Below, piece after piece: positions 1-8,340 of a DNA stretch of 64,000 bases. Source of the stretch: Chloroflexi bacterium TSY (GTDB lineage: Bacteria > Chloroflexota > Anaerolineae > Caldilineales > Caldilineaceae); assembly GCA_019217005.1 (NCBI GenBank), contig JAHBNG010000028.1:1-64000 (forward strand), in the 5' to 3' direction. Position numbers and translations under genes: made by a program. Each line of letters starts with the position of its first letter. Position 1 is the stretch's first letter. Under the pieces are notes generated by a model that saw only the letters and a program-made list of their open reading frames with translations, was not told the DNA's origin and did not search any database.

Positions 1-75
1 GCTAGTTTAACACCTTCTCGCGTATATTTTATTTTTTGGATTGGCCTAAGGTAAACCAAATTAAGGTGAACCAGA

Positions 76-867
76 TTAATAAGGGCCAGATTGAGCCTGA
101 GCTGTTTGAGTTTGTCGCACTTGAGCAACAACTTGGCTGGCATGAGCACCTAAAAAACCACCATCAGACTGGATTGTAGCAAATTGAAATCCCTTTTCGA
201 ACATTTCCATTGCCATTTCTGGGGATCCAGTGTGAAGACCTGGAATGATACCATGTTTTTGTGCAGTTGCCAGAATTTCATCCATTGCTTCAATCACAAT
301 CGGTGCGCTCATATCGGGTGGCATTGTACCACGCAAGGAAATACTGAGATCGGCTGGGCCGATATAGATCCCATCCAGATTGGGAACACTCATAATATCA
401 TCGAGATTTTGCATGGCTTCTGCCGTCTCAATCATCGCGAATGTTAACACAGTCTCATTGGCGCGCTCGCCATAGTCATCTCCCGCATAGATTCTCGCGC
501 GGGTTGGTCCATTGCTGCGATAACCAAGAGGGGGATAACGACACGCACCAACAAATGCTTCGCATTCGGCACGATTGTTGACCATTGGACAGATGATGCC
601 ATAGCAACCAGCATCTAGCATTTTCATGATAATTCCAGGTTCATTCCAAGGAACGCGTGCAAGAGGTATTGTATCAGTTGTGGAAATTGCCTGGAGCATT
701 GGCAAGGCTGCGTCATAATGTACAGGTCCATGTTGCATATCAATCGTTAAGCTATCAAACCCCTGATGGGCCATGATCTCGGCTGAGAAAGGACTGGGAA
801 AATGGAGCCAACCATTGACAACGATGCCTCCATTTTCACAAATGGTTTTCACCCTGTTTTCGCGCAT
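76..867 (-). CDS. HpcH/HpaI-family aldolase
   Basis: A 263-residue class II metal-dependent aldolase of the HpcH/HpaI (citrate lyase beta-like) superfamily, which cleaves or forms 2-keto-3-deoxy or 4-hydroxy-2-oxo acids to pyruvate plus an aldehyde. Visible signatures are the DMQHG block with the putative catalytic base His46 (after Asp43), the substrate carboxylate-binding Arg71 in LARVPW, and the metal ligands Glu147 (MIETAEA) and Asp173 (GPADLS). Length matches the family (about 250-270). The start at 867 has an AAGG-like Shine-Dalgarno about 8 nt upstream. It stands alone, transcribed away from the tRNA/tuf cluster. Substrate cannot be told from sequence; 4-hydroxy-2-oxoheptanedioate or 2-keto-3-deoxy-sugar acid are the usual options. 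Confidence 0.9.
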   Translation of the reverse strand: MRENRVKTICENGGIVVNGWLHFPSPFSAEIMAHQGFDSLTIDMQHGPVHYDAALPMLQAISTTDTIPLARVPWNEPGIIMKMLDAGCYGIICPMVNNRAECEAFVGACRYPPLGYRSNGPTRARIYAGDDYGERANETVLTFAMIETAEAMQNLDDIMSVPNLDGIYIGPADLSISLRGTMPPDMSAPIVIEAMDEILATAQKHGIIPGLHTGSPEMAMEMFEKGFQFATIQSDGGFLGAHASQVVAQVRQTQTAQAQSGPY

Positions 868-881
868 AATCGCTACCTTAT

Positions 882-911
882 CGTTTTCTGGGAATTCGTT
901 TTCTGGGAATT
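882..911. repeat. 15-bp tandem duplication
   Basis: The 15-mer CGTTTTCTGGGAATT is present twice head to tail just upstream of the aldolase start. The rest of 868-1205 shows no gene or obvious signal. Confidence 0.7.
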
Positions 912-1205
912 TGGACTAGCAAAGAATAACTTCGACACGTTGTTATCAAATAATAATGAAGGCTTGTTCCCTCGAAGAATCAGGATAAACCCTAATAGCC
1001 GCAGCGTCTCTATAAGTAGTATTCAAAGGAACCTATAACAGTGCCATCCTTCTACGATACCTTAACATAATAATGATAGTGATTGGCCGGTAAATGTATG
1101 TGTACGAATGTCAATCTAGCATAAGTAGATGGGCCTGTCAACAAGGCTGAGAGTAAAATTATGAAAGAAAGGTGGTATTCGAACGTAAATTTCCGCACTT
1201 CAAAT

Positions 1206-1233
1206 TTGACCTGACCGATGAATGTGATATAAT
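1206..1233 (+). promoter_or_regulatory. sigma70-type promoter of the tRNA-tuf cluster
   Basis: TTGACC (-35, 1206-1211) and a perfect TATAAT (-10, 1228-1233) are separated by 16 bp and lie 25 bp before the first tRNA. This near-consensus pair fits a strong stable-RNA promoter. Confidence 0.75.
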
Positions 1234-1257
1234 TCGCTCTTGCATGTCGATGATTAT

Positions 1258-1329
1258 GCCGACGTAGCTCAGTGGTAGAGCACCTGTCTTGTAAACAGGC
1301 GGTCATCGGTTCAAATCCGATCGTCGGCT
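1258..1329 (+). tRNA. tRNA-Thr (TGT)
   Basis: Complete 72-nt cloverleaf: acceptor GCCGACG pairs with CGTCGGC, D-arm GCTC/GAGC, anticodon stem CCTGT/ACAGG with loop CTTGTAA giving anticodon TGT, and T-arm ATCGG-TTCAAAT-CCGAT. CCA is not encoded. First tRNA of a Thr-Tyr-Thr-tuf cluster. Confidence 0.97.
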
Positions 1330-1409
1330 CTACTGACAAAGTTTAGAACCTATCTAAAGAGTCGTCGGTAAGAATCAGGTAGGATTGTGTACGTTCACAT
1401 TGCAAATAC

Positions 1410-1493
<84 letters not shown>

Positions 1494-1502
1494 TAGAATG
1501 TT

Positions 1503-1543
1503 ATAAGAATCGCGCATAAGATGATTTTATGCGCGATTCTTAT
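1503..1543 (+). repeat. perfect 17-bp hairpin between tRNA-Tyr and tRNA-Thr
   Basis: A perfect 17-bp inverted repeat (1503-1519 with 1527-1543, 7-nt loop) sits in the 58-bp spacer, at the place where tRNA-Gly lies in the E. coli thrU-tyrU-glyT-thrT-tufB order. It has no T-tract, so it is more likely a processing hairpin or small repeat than an intrinsic terminator. Confidence 0.7.
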
Positions 1544-1550
1544 GATATTT

Positions 1551-1623
<73 letters not shown>

Positions 1624-1700
1624 CTCTATAAATAATTGTTATGTGAATAGTTATTACTGGAGTTATCCTGTATGATTGGAGTTTTCTACAATTTCCAGTA

Positions 1701-1918
1701 TCAGTAGATCCAAATTTGGCGTTTTTGGCTATTTTCAGTCGAGATTGCAGGGATTTTGGAGTCATTTATTCAGATTTCGGTTACAGAAAACAACCTATTT
1801 CATATCTGAAAATCGCCCAAATCTAACGCAAAAACTAGATATCGACCGGCAAATTTGTATTTATGTCAACTGTTTAGCCAGAATTCTCTCTCAAAACCTG
1901 AAATTTGGATCTACTGAG
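1701..1918 (+). mobile_element. element A copy 1 (218-bp MITE-like)
   Basis: A 218-bp element with about 17-bp terminal inverted repeats (TCAGTAGATCCAAATTT at the left, its complement at the right), flanked by a 2-bp direct repeat TA (1699-1700, 1919-1920). Near-identical copies lie at 22033, 23002, 36180 (reverse, interrupted) and 56300 (reverse). It separates tRNA-Thr(GGT) from tuf, about 45 bp before the tuf start. It encodes no convincing protein. Confidence 0.92.
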
Positions 1919-1963
1919 TATAGTTGATTAGCGGAGCAATACTCATTCTAGGAGGAATTCGCT

Positions 1964-3163
1964 ATGGCGAAGGAAGTATTTGAGAGGACAAAACCCCATG
2001 CGAATGTGGGGACAATCGGACATATAGACCATGGAAAGACGACGCTGACAGCGGCGATCACAAAGACGCTGGGACTGAAAGGGTGGGCGGACTTTTCCAG
2101 GTTTGATCAGATAGACAATGCGCCGGAAGAGAAGGCGCGTGGAATCACGATAGCGATCAGCCACGTGGAGTATGAGACGGAGAATCGGCACTATGCGCAC
2201 GTGGATTGTCCTGGTCATGCAGACTACATCAAGAACATGATCACGGGTGCGGCGCAGATGGACGGAGCGATTCTGGTGGTGGCAGCCCCGGATGGACCGA
2301 TGCCGCAGACGCGAGAACACATCTTGTTGGCGAGACAGGTGGAAGTGCCCGCGATGGTGGTCTTCATGAACAAGGTGGACATGATGGATGATGAAGAGCT
2401 GCTGGAGCTGGTGGAGATGGAGTTGCGGGAGCTGTTGGACAGCTACGGATTTCCTGGGGATGACATTCCAGTGGTGCGAGGGAGTGCGCTGGCAGCGCTG
2501 GAGAGCGAAAGCCAGGATCCGGAAGCCGAAGACTATGCTTGCATCTGGGAGCTGATGAATGCTGTGGATGAGTATATTCCCCAGCCAGCCAGAGAGACCG
2601 AAAAGCCCTTCCTGATGCCGATTGAGGATGTTTTCAGCATCAAGGGACGTGGCACAGTGGTGACAGGTCGAGTGGAGCGCGGCATCATCAAGCCGATGGA
2701 AGAAGTGGAGATTGTGGGGATCAAAGAGACAGAGAAGACCACAGTCACAGGAGTTGAGATGTTCCGCAAGCTGCTGGACGAGGGACGAGCGGGTGACAAT
2801 GTGGGCTGTCTCTTGCGTGGCATCAATCGAGAAGAGATCGAGCGTGGTCAAGTCTTGGTCAAACCAGGCAGCATCGAGCCACACACCGAATTCATGTCAG
2901 AGGTCTATGTTCTCAAGAAAGAAGAGGGAGGACGACACACTCCCTTCTTCCAGGGCTATCGTCCGCAGTTCTACATCCGCACCATGGACATCACTGGTGC
3001 CATTCAGCTGCCAGATGGTGTTGAGATGGTCATGCCTGGTGACAATGTCAACATGAAAGTTGAGTTGATTTCGCCTGTGGCTCTCGAGGTTGGCAGTCGT
3101 TTTGCCATCCGCGAAGGTGGGCGCACCGTTGGCGCTGGCGTCATCACCGAAATCCTTTCGTAA
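1964..3163 (+). CDS. tuf: translation elongation factor Tu
   Basis: 399-residue EF-Tu, the GTPase that delivers aminoacyl-tRNA to the ribosome. All G motifs are visible: GHIDHGKT (G1, residues about 19-26), RGITIA (G2), DCPGH (G3), NKVD (G4) and SAL (G5). Domains II and III follow, with [13 protein letters not shown] and the C-terminal [10 protein letters not shown]. Switch-I reads [13 protein letters not shown] where RGITINTAHVEYE is usual, a mild variation. AGGAGG lies 8 nt before the ATG. In the classical arrangement it is cotranscribed with the upstream tRNAs; here element A has entered that leader. Its GC-rich, biased codon use differs from the A+T-richer neighbours, as expected for a very highly expressed gene. 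Confidence 0.99.
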   Translation: MAKEVFERTKPHANVGTIGHIDHGKTTLTAAITKTLGLKGWADFSRFDQIDNAPEEKARGITIAISHVEYETENRHYAHVDCPGHADYIKNMITGAAQMDGAILVVAAPDGPMPQTREHILLARQVEVPAMVVFMNKVDMMDDEELLELVEMELRELLDSYGFPGDDIPVVRGSALAALESESQDPEAEDYACIWELMNAVDEYIPQPARETEKPFLMPIEDVFSIKGRGTVVTGRVERGIIKPMEEVEIVGIKETEKTTVTGVEMFRKLLDEGRAGDNVGCLLRGINREEIERGQVLVKPGSIEPHTEFMSEVYVLKKEEGGRHTPFFQGYRPQFYIRTMDITGAIQLPDGVEMVMPGDNVNMKVELISPVALEVGSRFAIREGGRTVGAGVITEILS

Positions 3164-3180
3164 AATCTTTGCTCAACAAT

Positions 3181-3237
3181 CGAAAGAGTGAGTTAGCCGA
3201 ATTGACATATATCTAATTGTCTGAACTTGCTCTTTCG
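3181..3237 (+). terminator. inverted repeat after tuf
   Basis: CGAAAGAG (3181-3188) pairs with CTCTTTCG (3230-3237), with partial further pairing inward. There is no clear T-run, so a terminator or processing stem is only a possibility. The rest of the tuf-tRNA-Trp spacer shows no gene; rpmG, often found here, is absent. Confidence 0.35.
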
Positions 3238-3340
3238 GCTGATGAGCCAAAATCTAAGCCAACCTGGCAGCTGTTCAGGAATCCAGTAAGTGAAAATTGA
3301 GATCCTGAAGAGCTAACTAGCTGGCTCGTATCAATAGCTT

Positions 3341-3413
3341 AGGCGAGTAGCTCAATTGGTAGAGCGACGGTCTCCAAAACCGTAGGTTGTGGGTTCAAGT
3401 CCTGCCTCGCCTG
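3341..3413 (+). tRNA. tRNA-Trp (CCA)
   Basis: 73-nt cloverleaf: acceptor AGGCGAG/CTCGCCT, anticodon stem ACGGT/ACCGT with loop CTCCAAA giving anticodon CCA, T-arm GTGGG-TTCAAGT-CCTGC. Its position between tuf and secE is the conserved bacterial arrangement. Confidence 0.97.
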
Positions 3414-3421
3414 CCTGACTA

Positions 3422-3452
3422 GACCACCGGCTCAGAAGCCGGTGGTCGTTTT
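3422..3452 (+). terminator. intrinsic terminator after tRNA-Trp
   Basis: Perfect 11-bp GC-rich stem GACCACCGGCT / AGCCGGTGGTC (3422-3432, 3437-3447) with a 4-nt loop, followed by GTTTT. It lies 8 nt after tRNA-Trp and 40 nt before secE, so it would end the tRNA/tuf transcript or attenuate secE-nusG. Confidence 0.85.
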
Positions 3453-3492
3453 CCGCAAAGAAGCTTGTTCCAATGAGCAATAAGGATACAGA

Positions 3493-3714
3493 ATGAGTCG
3501 TTCTACGGCAGCGAAAGCCAAAACGGATAATGCAATTGTTCGATATATTCGAGATACTCGAGCCGAGATTTCTAAAGTAACTTGGCCAACCCGTGAAGAG
3601 GGAATACGTTTAACTATCATCGTTGTCATTGTAACTGCAATTGCAGGGGCAGTACTATTTGGAATCGACAACCTATTTGGCTTCTTGATCAGTGTACTCA
3701 TACAGGCAGGTTGA
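3493..3714 (+). CDS. secE: preprotein translocase subunit SecE
   Basis: 73-residue SecE of the single-spanning type, the clamp subunit of the SecYEG translocon in the cytoplasmic membrane. The conserved amphipathic segment RAEISKVTWPTREE (residues about 23-36) is followed by one membrane helix (LTIIVVIVTAIAGAVLF) and a short C-terminal hydrophobic tail. Length is normal for non-proteobacterial SecE (60-80). It lies between tRNA-Trp and nusG, the universal arrangement. The 236 bp before nusG hold no gene. Confidence 0.95.
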   Translation: MSRSTAAKAKTDNAIVRYIRDTRAEISKVTWPTREEGIRLTIIVVIVTAIAGAVLFGIDNLFGFLISVLIQAG

Positions 3715-3950
3715 TTGAGTGTCTAGTATTTCTTGGATATGGGTAAATAAAAAGTCTCCTCTCTGTAAAATCAGTAACTCCTACGTCTCGATCGAAACTG
3801 AGTATAGTTATGGTAAAAATTTCGCCCGTAGAGGCAATTTCCAGGCGCGATTTGATAGAGGGGAGCATTAGAATTGCTGTTGTAAAATGAGGACAAGTGG
3901 TAGATGAGCCTAAATTGAGCTGTGTTTGTAATGTTTGAAAGGGGCTGGCT

Positions 3951-4667
3951 GTGAATAGTGAGTTCGAAGAAATCGAAATGTCAATAGAAGCGGACGAGCT
4001 AGATGCCGATGAGTTAGAACTGGATGAGATCCAGGAGAATGGCTCCTCTACCGAAATGACGACGGAGGAATTAGCTGCTCTTGATGCAGAGATTGCAGCA
4101 CAGTTGGATGCGGAAGAAGCAGCGCAAAACGATCCGCAAGGAGAATGGTTTTTCGTTCACAGTTATTCCGGAATGGAAAATAAGGTGAAGAAGAACCTAG
4201 AACACCGTGCCGAGTCAATGGGGATGACAGATCGCATTTTGCAAGTCGTCGTTCCTACCGAGACCGAAATCGAGATTCGCAATGGCAATCGCAAGGAAGT
4301 TGAAAAACGCGTATTCCCTGGCTATATCCTGGTGAATATGATTATGGATGAAGATAGTTGGTATGTTGTACGAAATACGCCCGGTGTGACTGGCTTTGTT
4401 GGAATGGAGAAGAACAAGCCAACGCCGTTACGCAAGGATGAAGTTGAGCGGATTATGCAACGCTTGGAGGCCGATGAACCTCGCATCAAAGTAAGCTTCG
4501 AAATTGGTGAGCATGTACGCATTACAGATGGTCCATTTGCAGAATTTAATGGTATTGTAGAAGAAATTTATGCTGATAAAGGTAAGGCGAAGGTGATGGT
4601 CAGTTTCTTTAATCGAGAAACTCCTGTCGAAGTTGATTTCTTGCAATTAGAGCGAGAAGTAGCATAG
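3951..4667 (+). CDS. nusG: transcription antitermination factor NusG
   Basis: 238-residue NusG, which binds RNA polymerase through its NGN domain and links transcription with Rho or ribosomes through its KOW domain. The NGN domain begins at about residue 65 (EWFFVHSYSGMENKV) with the typical VFPGYILVNM and VRNTPGVTGFVG blocks. The KOW domain (GEHVRITDGPFAEFNGIV) closes the protein. About 60 residues precede the NGN domain and are strongly acidic and low in complexity (many Asp, Glu, Ala), an extension seen in some Chloroflexota and Actinobacteria. The GTG start has an AAAGGGG Shine-Dalgarno about 8 nt upstream. Confidence 0.95.
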   Translation: MNSEFEEIEMSIEADELDADELELDEIQENGSSTEMTTEELAALDAEIAAQLDAEEAAQNDPQGEWFFVHSYSGMENKVKKNLEHRAESMGMTDRILQVVVPTETEIEIRNGNRKEVEKRVFPGYILVNMIMDEDSWYVVRNTPGVTGFVGMEKNKPTPLRKDEVERIMQRLEADEPRIKVSFEIGEHVRITDGPFAEFNGIVEEIYADKGKAKVMVSFFNRETPVEVDFLQLEREVA

Positions 4668-4709
4668 CACACCTACCTTAAAGAGCTTTGTCGCATTTCT
4701 AGTAAATCT

Positions 4710-4773
4710 CGGTGTAAATGGTTACACAGTTATTTTGCACATCTTCCCCGAGAGGTGGCACCCATTTACACCG
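4710..4773 (+). repeat. 12-bp inverted repeat before rplK
   Basis: CGGTGTAAATGG (4710-4721) pairs perfectly with CCATTTACACCG (4762-4773) in the 178-bp nusG-rplK spacer. No T-run follows. It could be part of an r-protein leader (for example an L1-responsive structure) or a small palindromic repeat; the sequence does not decide. Confidence 0.5.
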
Positions 4774-4845
4774 TAAGTATTTACGCCAAACTGTGCTAGT
4801 TTGAGCGGGACACGGCCTTTCTGAAAAATTTTAACGAGACTAAAA

Positions 4846-5271
4846 ATGGCGAAGAAACTAAAAGCACTTGTCAAACTACAAATTCCTGCTGGGAAAGCCA
4901 ACCCTGCACCACCAGTTGGAACAGCATTGGGGCCTCATGGTGTGAACATCATGGGCTTTTGCAAAGAATATAATGCTCGCACACAGCAGATGGCGGGCCA
5001 AATTGTGCCGGTAGAGCTCTCGATTTTCACCGATGGTTCCTTTACATTTATCACCAAAACGCCGCCAGCCGTTGATTTAATCAAGAAAGCCGCTGGTCTC
5101 GATAAAGGTAGCGGTGAACCAAATCGCGAAAAAGTGGGCCAAATTACACGACAACAAGTTTCGGAGATTGCGGAAGTGAAACTTAAAGATCTTGGTGCGA
5201 TTCCGCTGGAAAGCACCATGCGTATGGTGGAAGGGACGGCTCGTAGCATGGGTGTTGTTGTTGTTGATTAG
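4846..5271 (+). CDS. rplK: 50S ribosomal protein L11
   Basis: 141-residue L11 (uL11), which binds the GTPase-associated region of 23S rRNA. The N-terminal [20 protein letters not shown] and the C-terminal rRNA-binding segment ([10 protein letters not shown]) are full length. The upstream sequence AACGAGACTAAAA gives only a weak Shine-Dalgarno. rplA follows after 33 bp, so the two form the usual L11-L1 operon. Confidence 0.98.
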   Translation: MAKKLKALVKLQIPAGKANPAPPVGTALGPHGVNIMGFCKEYNARTQQMAGQIVPVELSIFTDGSFTFITKTPPAVDLIKKAAGLDKGSGEPNREKVGQITRQQVSEIAEVKLKDLGAIPLESTMRMVEGTARSMGVVVVD

Positions 5272-5304
5272 ATTGATTTTCGTTTGAACCACTGAGGAGC
5301 ATTT

Positions 5305-6033
5305 ATGCCAAAACGAAGTAGACGTTTCCAAGCGCATCTAGCAAACTTAAAGCGAGATCATTTTTATTTGCCGGATGAGGCAATGAAGATGACTCAAGAC
5401 TTTGCAAATGCTAAATTTGATGAAACGATTGAAATTCATTTGCGGATGGGTGTTGATCCACGACATGCAGATCAGCAGATCCGTGGTGTTGTCACTTTGC
5501 CGAACGGAGTTGGTCGTGAGGTGAAGATAGTCGTTTTTGCAAGTCCGGATGGTCAAGCTTTGGCACGCGAAGCCGGAGCAGATCATGTTGGTGCAGACGA
5601 GTTAGCAACCGAGATCCAAAATGGTTGGACTGATTTTAGCGTAGTTCTTGCGACTCCAGACATGATGCGAGTCGTTGGTAAATTGGGACGCATTTTAGGC
5701 CCGCGTGGCTTGATGCCTAGCCCCAAAACGGGTACAATCGTTCCCGCAGAGGATTTACCTCGTGTCATTGAAGAAGCCCGACTAGGTCGTATTGAATATC
5801 GCGTGGATAAGACATCCAATATTCATGTCCCGATTGGAAAAGCTAGTTTTGAAACGCCTAAGTTAATGCAGAATCTGGGTTCGCTCATGGAAGCTGTAAT
5901 GGGTGCCAAGCCATCATCATTGAAGGGAATTTACCTTCAACGCGCAACGGTAACTAGTACAATGGGACCAGGTGTCAAGATGGATACGACCGCTGTTGCG
6001 GAGTTACGAGCAGATCAGTATGGCGATGCATAA
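5305..6033 (+). CDS. rplA: 50S ribosomal protein L1
   Basis: 242-residue L1 (uL1), the L1-stalk protein and, in many bacteria, translational repressor of its own rplK-rplA mRNA. The diagnostic motif LGRILGPRGLMPSPKTGT is present in the middle, and GPGVKMDTT near the C-terminus. Length is typical (225-240). A GAGGAG Shine-Dalgarno lies 7 nt before the ATG. It is followed by a 424-bp leader before rplJ. Confidence 0.98.
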   Translation: MPKRSRRFQAHLANLKRDHFYLPDEAMKMTQDFANAKFDETIEIHLRMGVDPRHADQQIRGVVTLPNGVGREVKIVVFASPDGQALAREAGADHVGADELATEIQNGWTDFSVVLATPDMMRVVGKLGRILGPRGLMPSPKTGTIVPAEDLPRVIEEARLGRIEYRVDKTSNIHVPIGKASFETPKLMQNLGSLMEAVMGAKPSSLKGIYLQRATVTSTMGPGVKMDTTAVAELRADQYGDA

Positions 6034-6049
6034 GTATGACGGTGGCTAT

Positions 6050-6075
6050 GTCACAGAACTTTTCGGATAAACACT
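6050..6075 (-). repeat. family C repeat, truncated end
   Basis: Read on the minus strand, these 26 bp match the left end of the family C repeats (TAGTGnTTATCCGAAAAGTT then CTGTG) seen at 15075 and 54573. Only one end is present, 16 bp after the rplA stop. The rest of 6076-6330 has no gene. Confidence 0.5.
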
Positions 6076-6388
6076 AAAGAAGAGTAGAGAAGCCCATTCA
6101 CTTGATAAGCCGGTAGAAAAACTAGATAGAATCTGTGCTTAAGACAGTAGGTGTATTGCTTGTTTTGCATTACATGCATAATTGTGAGATTTACCTCCTA
6201 CAGATGTGTACAATGGATACCTTTCTCGCCTAGCCATTAGGTGGTTTGTATACGTGTGAGAGACGTAAACTGTAATTCTTCACAGCCTACCGAGGCATTT
6301 GAAATAATCACTTTAAGACAACTGTAGTTTCGCGATGCGTTTTGCTTATGCCGCGTTGTTGTTTATTTGTCTGTTGAGTCATGTTTTC

Positions 6389-6424
6389 AAACGCTTCTGT
6401 GTTAAGCACGGAAGCGTTTTTGTT
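6389..6424 (+). terminator. rplJ leader attenuator hairpin
   Basis: A 13-bp stem (6389-6401 with 6407-6419, one G-U pair, 5-nt loop) followed by TTTTTGTTT forms an intrinsic terminator 34 bp before the rplJ start. In this position, after a 424-bp gene-free leader, it is most simply an attenuator of the rplJL operon, where L10(L12) binding to the leader is the known regulatory mode in other bacteria. The L10-binding kink-turn itself was not identified. Confidence 0.75.
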
Positions 6425-6457
6425 TATGGAAATCTTCTAAAGAAAGGAGGTAGTTTC

Positions 6458-7024
6458 TTGGCGATTTCAAAAGAAAAAAAAGCCGAACTCATTGCCCTGT
6501 ATAAGGATAAAATCGAAAACTCGACGGCTCTCGTCTTTACTGACTATCGTGGAAGTACCGTAGCGCAGATGCAATCTCTGCGGGCAAAACTCAAAGAAAC
6601 CGGTGCTAATTATATGGTGGTCAAGAACCGTCTGTTTGGGCGAGCGCTCGATGAGGTAGGTTTGCCACAACCGGAAGAGTTGCTGACCGATCCGAATGCA
6701 ATTGTTTTCTTGGATGAAGACATCAGCACCGGCGTTAAAGCATTACAGGACTGGATCAAAGCGGACGAGACGATCGAAGTCAAAGGCGGTCTATTAGAGT
6801 CATCTGTTTTGGATTCCAATGGCGTCGGTGCTTTGACAGACTTACCAACGAAAGAACAGACACAGGCAATGCTATTGGGTGTCATTAGCGCACCATCTGG
6901 GCAGTTGGTTCGTATGATCAATGCGCCGATCAGCAGCTTGGTCCGTGTGCTGAATGCACCCATTGCAGATTTAACCCGTGTATTAGCAGCTCGTGCAGAG
7001 CAGATGAAAAATGACGAAGCATAG
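6458..7024 (+). CDS. rplJ: 50S ribosomal protein L10
   Basis: 188-residue L10 (uL10), the base of the L12 stalk. I place the start at the TTG codon at 6458 because it follows AAAGGAGG with 7-nt spacing and gives the family N-terminus (L)AISKEKKAELIALY. The frame stays open back to 6335, but that part would overlap the leader terminator and has no L10 homology. The central TALVFTDYRG and NYMVVKNRL blocks and the C-terminal helix repeats binding L12 (SSLVRVLNAPIADLTRVL) are visible. rplL follows after 33 bp. Confidence 0.96.
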   Translation: MAISKEKKAELIALYKDKIENSTALVFTDYRGSTVAQMQSLRAKLKETGANYMVVKNRLFGRALDEVGLPQPEELLTDPNAIVFLDEDISTGVKALQDWIKADETIEVKGGLLESSVLDSNGVGALTDLPTKEQTQAMLLGVISAPSGQLVRMINAPISSLVRVLNAPIADLTRVLAARAEQMKNDEA

Positions 7025-7057
7025 AGGATAATATTTACTTTAGGAGAATTGTGTAAA

Positions 7058-7453
7058 ATGGCTGATTTAAATGCTCTAATTGAACAGTTGGATGGATTGA
7101 CCTTGTTGGAAGCTTCAGAACTCGTGAAGCAGTTGGAAGAAAAGTGGGGTGTGAGTGCCGCTGCTCCAGCTGGTGGAATGATGATGGCGATGCCTGGTGC
7201 TGCAGATGGAAGCGGTGCTGCCGAGGAAGAGGTCGAAGAAAAGACCGAATTTGATGTTGTTTTGACTGATGTAGGCGGCAAGAAGATCAATGTGATTAAG
7301 GCTGTGCGTGCATTGACGAGCTTAGGCCTTAAAGAAGCCAAAGATCTGGTGGAAAGTGCGCCCGCACCCGTTATGCAAGGTGTTAGTAAAGAAGCAGCCG
7401 AAGATGCAAAAAGCAAACTCGAAGCTGAGGGTGCATCAGCTGATATTAAATAA
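7058..7453 (+). CDS. rplL: 50S ribosomal protein L7/L12
   Basis: 131-residue L7/L12 (bL12), the multi-copy stalk protein that recruits translational GTPases. The N-terminal dimer domain ([26 protein letters not shown], split here at residues about 4-30), an Ala/Gly/Met-rich hinge, and the C-terminal domain ([20 protein letters not shown] ... [10 protein letters not shown]) are all present. The ATG at 7058 gives MADLN; upstream in-frame codons are unlikely. rpoB, the usual next gene, does not follow: an insertion sequence lies 60 bp downstream. Confidence 0.97.
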   Translation: MADLNALIEQLDGLTLLEASELVKQLEEKWGVSAAAPAGGMMMAMPGAADGSGAAEEEVEEKTEFDVVLTDVGGKKINVIKAVRALTSLGLKEAKDLVESAPAPVMQGVSKEAAEDAKSKLEAEGASADIK

Positions 7454-7515
7454 ATATCGGCTCTACGTGACAAGGTGTACTTGAGAAGGTGTTTTAAAAG
7501 TATTGGGCAAGAGAA

Positions 7516-8323
7516 TTAAAGAGCGAGAGCCGGGTCGTTGCTGAGGCGACGGAGCATGATATGGACCATAGCGGCATAAATCATGGCTTCGCTGTTGCGA
7601 GGCAAGACTTCATAGTCCTTGCTAAGCCGCCGATAGTTGCCGAGCCAAGCAAAGGTGCGCTCAACGACCCATCGACGGGGCAAGAGGACAAAGCCTTGAG
7701 CGTCATCAGAACGCGTGACGACTTGGAAAAGCCAACCAGCAAGGTTGAAGACCCAGTCGATCATGGGTTGACCGGAGTAACCGCCATCGGCCCAGATGAG
7801 AGCGAGTTGTTGGAAGCCCTTCTGCTTGAGACGCTTCAGGAGAGATTTGGCTCCATCTCGCTCTTGAATGCTAGCTTTGTGGACATGAACAAGGAGGAGC
7901 AAGCCCATGACGTCAACCAGAATGTGACGCTTGCGTCCGGTGACCTTCTTGGCGCTGTCATAGCCTCGTTCACCCGCAACCGAAGTCGTTTTGACACTTT
8001 GGCTATCCAGGATAGCAGCACTCGGTTCGGTTTCTCGTCCAGCCAGGATGCGGACCGCTTCCCGCAAGGCATCATTCATCTTTTCCCAGATGCCTGCCTT
8101 GCTCCAGCGGTTGAAGTAGCCATAGACCGTCGACCAGGGCGGCAGGTCGTGTGGTATCATGCGCCAGGCGTTGCCCCCCTCGCAGCACATAGAAGATGCC
8201 ATTAATCACCTCTCGCATATCGACGTCTCGGGGACGTCCGCCCGTCTTGGCTGGTGGAATCAGTGGCTCTATTATCTGCCACTCTATCTCGTTCATATCT
8301 GTACTGTAGGCTTCTCGACTCAT
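7516..8323 (-). pseudogene. IS5-family (IS427-like) transposase, two frames
   Basis: Two overlapping reading frames together encode an IS5-family DDE transposase of about 268 residues. The N-terminal part (8323 down to about 8187) carries the helical domain MSREAYSTDMNEIEWQIIEP. The C-terminal part carries ILDSQSVKTT (first Asp), ALIWADGGYSG (second Asp) and RRWVVERTFAWLGNYRRL (Glu region). The switch is at a run of six G on the minus strand in the stretch encoding VLRGGNAWRM; a -1 step joins the frames. Members of the IS427 group often carry two such frames, so programmed frameshifting and decay are both possible. Terminal repeats could not be fixed with confidence. It lies immediately downstream of rplL. 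Confidence 0.85.
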
Positions 8324-8340
8324 TTTCTCTCCTCATTCTT

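Noticed and set aside
1503..1543. Hairpin between tRNA-Tyr and tRNA-Thr as an intrinsic terminator
   Set aside because: No T-run on either strand, and it would separate tuf from its promoter.
1698..1920. A 3-bp target duplication (GTA/GTC) for element A
   Set aside because: Works for copies 1, 2 and 4 but fails for copies 3 and 5; a 2-bp duplication fits all five.
1943..2884. Long open frame antisense to tuf (313 codons)
   Set aside because: Arises from the strong codon bias of tuf; His/Arg/Leu-rich with no family resemblance.
6610..7473. 287-codon frame antisense to rplJ-rplL
   Set aside because: Ser/Ala-rich shadow of two certain ribosomal protein genes.
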